Source: Acidobacteriota bacterium (GTDB lineage: Bacteria; Acidobacteriota; Terriglobia; Terriglobales; Acidobacteriaceae). Taken from it: a DNA stretch of 6,334 nucleotides. The notes under the pieces are model-generated. The model was not told where the DNA came from, ran no database searches, and saw only the letters and a program-made list of their open reading frames with translations. The position numbers were made by a program, and so were the translations under genes. Position 1 is the first letter of the stretch, and every line of letters starts with the position of its first letter. This document shows positions 5,066 through 6,334 of the stretch, piece after piece. The stretch covers positions 1 to 6,334 of the forward strand of contig JAJXXG010000813.1 in assembly GCA_021781255.1 (NCBI GenBank). Direction: 5' to 3'.

Positions 5066-6334
5066 ATGTCTACTAAGCATGAAGTGGACGTCGAGCTTGC
5101 CGGCGGCAAACGGTTGGTGTTTGAGACCGGCCGCATGGCCAAGCAGGCCTCTGGCGCCGCATTGGTGACGACGGGCGAGACCGTTGTTCTGGCAACCGCA
5201 GTGGCTTCACCCGACACCAGGGAGGGAATCGACTTTTTCCCGCTCACGGTGGATTACCGCGAGTACACCTACGCCGGCGGACGCATTCCCGGCGGCTTTA
5301 TCAAGCGCGAAGGCCGGCCCAGCGAAAAGGAAATTCTTACCTGCCGGCAAATCGACCGTCCCCTTCGCCCGCTCTTTCCCGACGGCTTCCGCAACGAAAC
5401 CCAGTTGATTGCGCTCGTATTCTCCGCCGACAAGGAAAACGACCCCGATGTGATCGGCATCAACGCCGCGGCCGCGGCTGTGGCGCTCTCCGACATCCCG
5501 TTTGGAGCGACGGTCGGCGCGGTGCGCGTGGGCCGCGTCAATGGGGAGTTCGTCGTCAACCCCACCTATACCGAGCGCGCAGCGACGACAGTGAACATTA
5601 TGGTGGTCGGCCACAAGGACGGCATCGTGATGATCGAGTCGGGAGCCAAGGAGGAGACCGAAGAGGTCATCCTGGCCGCCATCGAGTTTGCTCACACCGA
5701 GATCAAGAAAATTGTGGCAGCTATTGACGATTTGGTTGCCAGGGCCGGCAAGCCGAAGCGGAAGTTTACGGCTCCGGAGTTCGACGAAGCCTATTACGCG
5801 GAGCTCAAGGCAAAGGTCGGCGAGCGGCTGAGCGATGCGCTGGACACGAAGACCCACGGCAAGACGGAAAGCTACGCGCTGATCAAGCAGATCAAGGACG
5901 AGTTGGCCGCCGAACTTCCCGCCGACCAGCCAGAGGCGAAAAAGAAACTGGCTCATTATTACGAGCACCTGCGCGAGCGTTTATTCCGCGAGCAGGTGAC
6001 CAAGGAGCGCATCCGGCCTGACCGCCGCGCGTTCGACGAGATTAGGCCTATCACGATTGAGACCACCGTGCTGCCGCGGACGCACGGCTCGGCGCTGTTT
6101 ACGCGAGGCGAAACGCAGGCCCTGGTGACCGCTACGCTGGGAACGAGCGACGAAGGCCAGCGCCTGGAGAGCTATGAAGGGGACCAGCGGAAGAATTTTA
6201 TGCTCCACTACAATTTTCCGCCGTTCAGCGTGGGCGAAACCGGGCGCATGGGCGGCGTAGGCCGGCGCGAGGTGGGGCATGGAGCCCTGGCGGAGCGCGC
6301 GATCAGCGCGGTTTTGCCGAGCGCCGAGGAGTCA
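5066..6334 (+). CDS. pnp: Polynucleotide phosphorylase (PNPase), 5' part
   Basis: The reading frame is open from ATG 5066 to the window end, 423 codons without a stop, so the gene is cut by the window and not broken. PNPase degrades RNA 3' to 5' by phosphorolysis, releasing nucleoside diphosphates, and can add tails in reverse; it acts as a cytoplasmic trimer. The first RNase PH domain covers about residues 10-145, with GGFIKREGRPSEKE at 76-89 and RQIDRPLRPLFPDGF at 94-108. The all-helical linker domain lies at roughly 230-315. The second RNase PH domain starts near DRRAFDEIRPI at 319-329, followed by THGSALFTRGETQ at 339-351, LHYNFPPFSVGETGR at 380-394 and RREVGHG at 400-406. The catalytic residues of this domain and the KH and S1 RNA-binding domains would lie beyond the window. 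GAGG at 5057-5060 is 5 nt before the ATG. Confidence 0.98.
   Translation, partial: MSTKHEVDVELAGGKRLVFETGRMAKQASGAALVTTGETVVLATAVASPDTREGIDFFPLTVDYREYTYAGGRIPGGFIKREGRPSEKEILTCRQIDRPLRPLFPDGFRNETQLIALVFSADKENDPDVIGINAAAAAVALSDIPFGATVGAVRVGRVNGEFVVNPTYTERAATTVNIMVVGHKDGIVMIESGAKEETEEVILAAIEFAHTEIKKIVAAIDDLVARAGKPKRKFTAPEFDEAYYAELKAKVGERLSDALDTKTHGKTESYALIKQIKDELAAELPADQPEAKKKLAHYYEHLRERLFREQVTKERIRPDRRAFDEIRPITIETTVLPRTHGSALFTRGETQALVTATLGTSDEGQRLESYEGDQRKNFMLHYNFPPFSVGETGRMGGVGRREVGHGALAERAISAVLPSAEES

Noticed and set aside
5207..5968. Long 253-codon open frame on the minus strand
   Set aside because: It lies entirely opposite pnp, whose + frame matches PNPase motifs residue by residue. The minus product shows no recognisable domain, and long antisense frames are common opposite GC-rich genes.

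Overview
The window looks like chromosome from an acidobacterium (Acidobacteriota, Terriglobia-like). The base composition is GC-rich. It carries a secreted protein of the 'VWFA-related Acidobacterial domain' type, together with ordinary housekeeping and flagellar genes. The phylum assignment rests on that family and on general sequence style, so it is an inference. All genes I can support are on the + strand.

Layout. (1) 2-370: the 3' end of a small helical protein, possibly the FlgN-type chaperone for hook-associated proteins; it overlaps the next gene by 14 nt. (2) 357-1778: flgK, hook-filament junction protein 1. (3) 1779-1912: an intergenic spacer with two facing arrays of 7-bp repeats that can fold into a long hairpin ending at the flgL Shine-Dalgarno. 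(4) 1913-2824: flgL, hook-filament junction protein 2. (5) 2886-3119: a small Trp/Arg-rich protein of unknown function with a TTG start; its last codons lie inside a second heptamer array. (6) 3168-4196: a secreted VWFA-related protein whose metal-site residues look degenerate, with heptamer arrays immediately before and after it. (7) 4240-4600: no convincing gene; it contains the rpsO leader. (8) 4601-4867: rpsO (ribosomal protein S15). (9) 4868-5065: a leader with two good hairpins. (10) 5066 to the window end: the first 423 codons of pnp (polynucleotide phosphorylase), still open at the edge.

FlgK and FlgL form the junction between flagellar hook and filament, and a FlgN-like chaperone would deliver both. 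rpsO-pnp is a widely conserved pair linking ribosome assembly and RNA decay. The 77-aa protein and the VWFA protein between the two blocks have no evident link to either.

The most unusual feature is a set of short tandem arrays with strict 7-bp spacing and the general form (C/T)AGNNNN. They sit at three consecutive gene borders and supply or touch ribosome-binding sites and stop codons. I found no evidence of a defence system, CRISPR array, transposon or new enzyme system.
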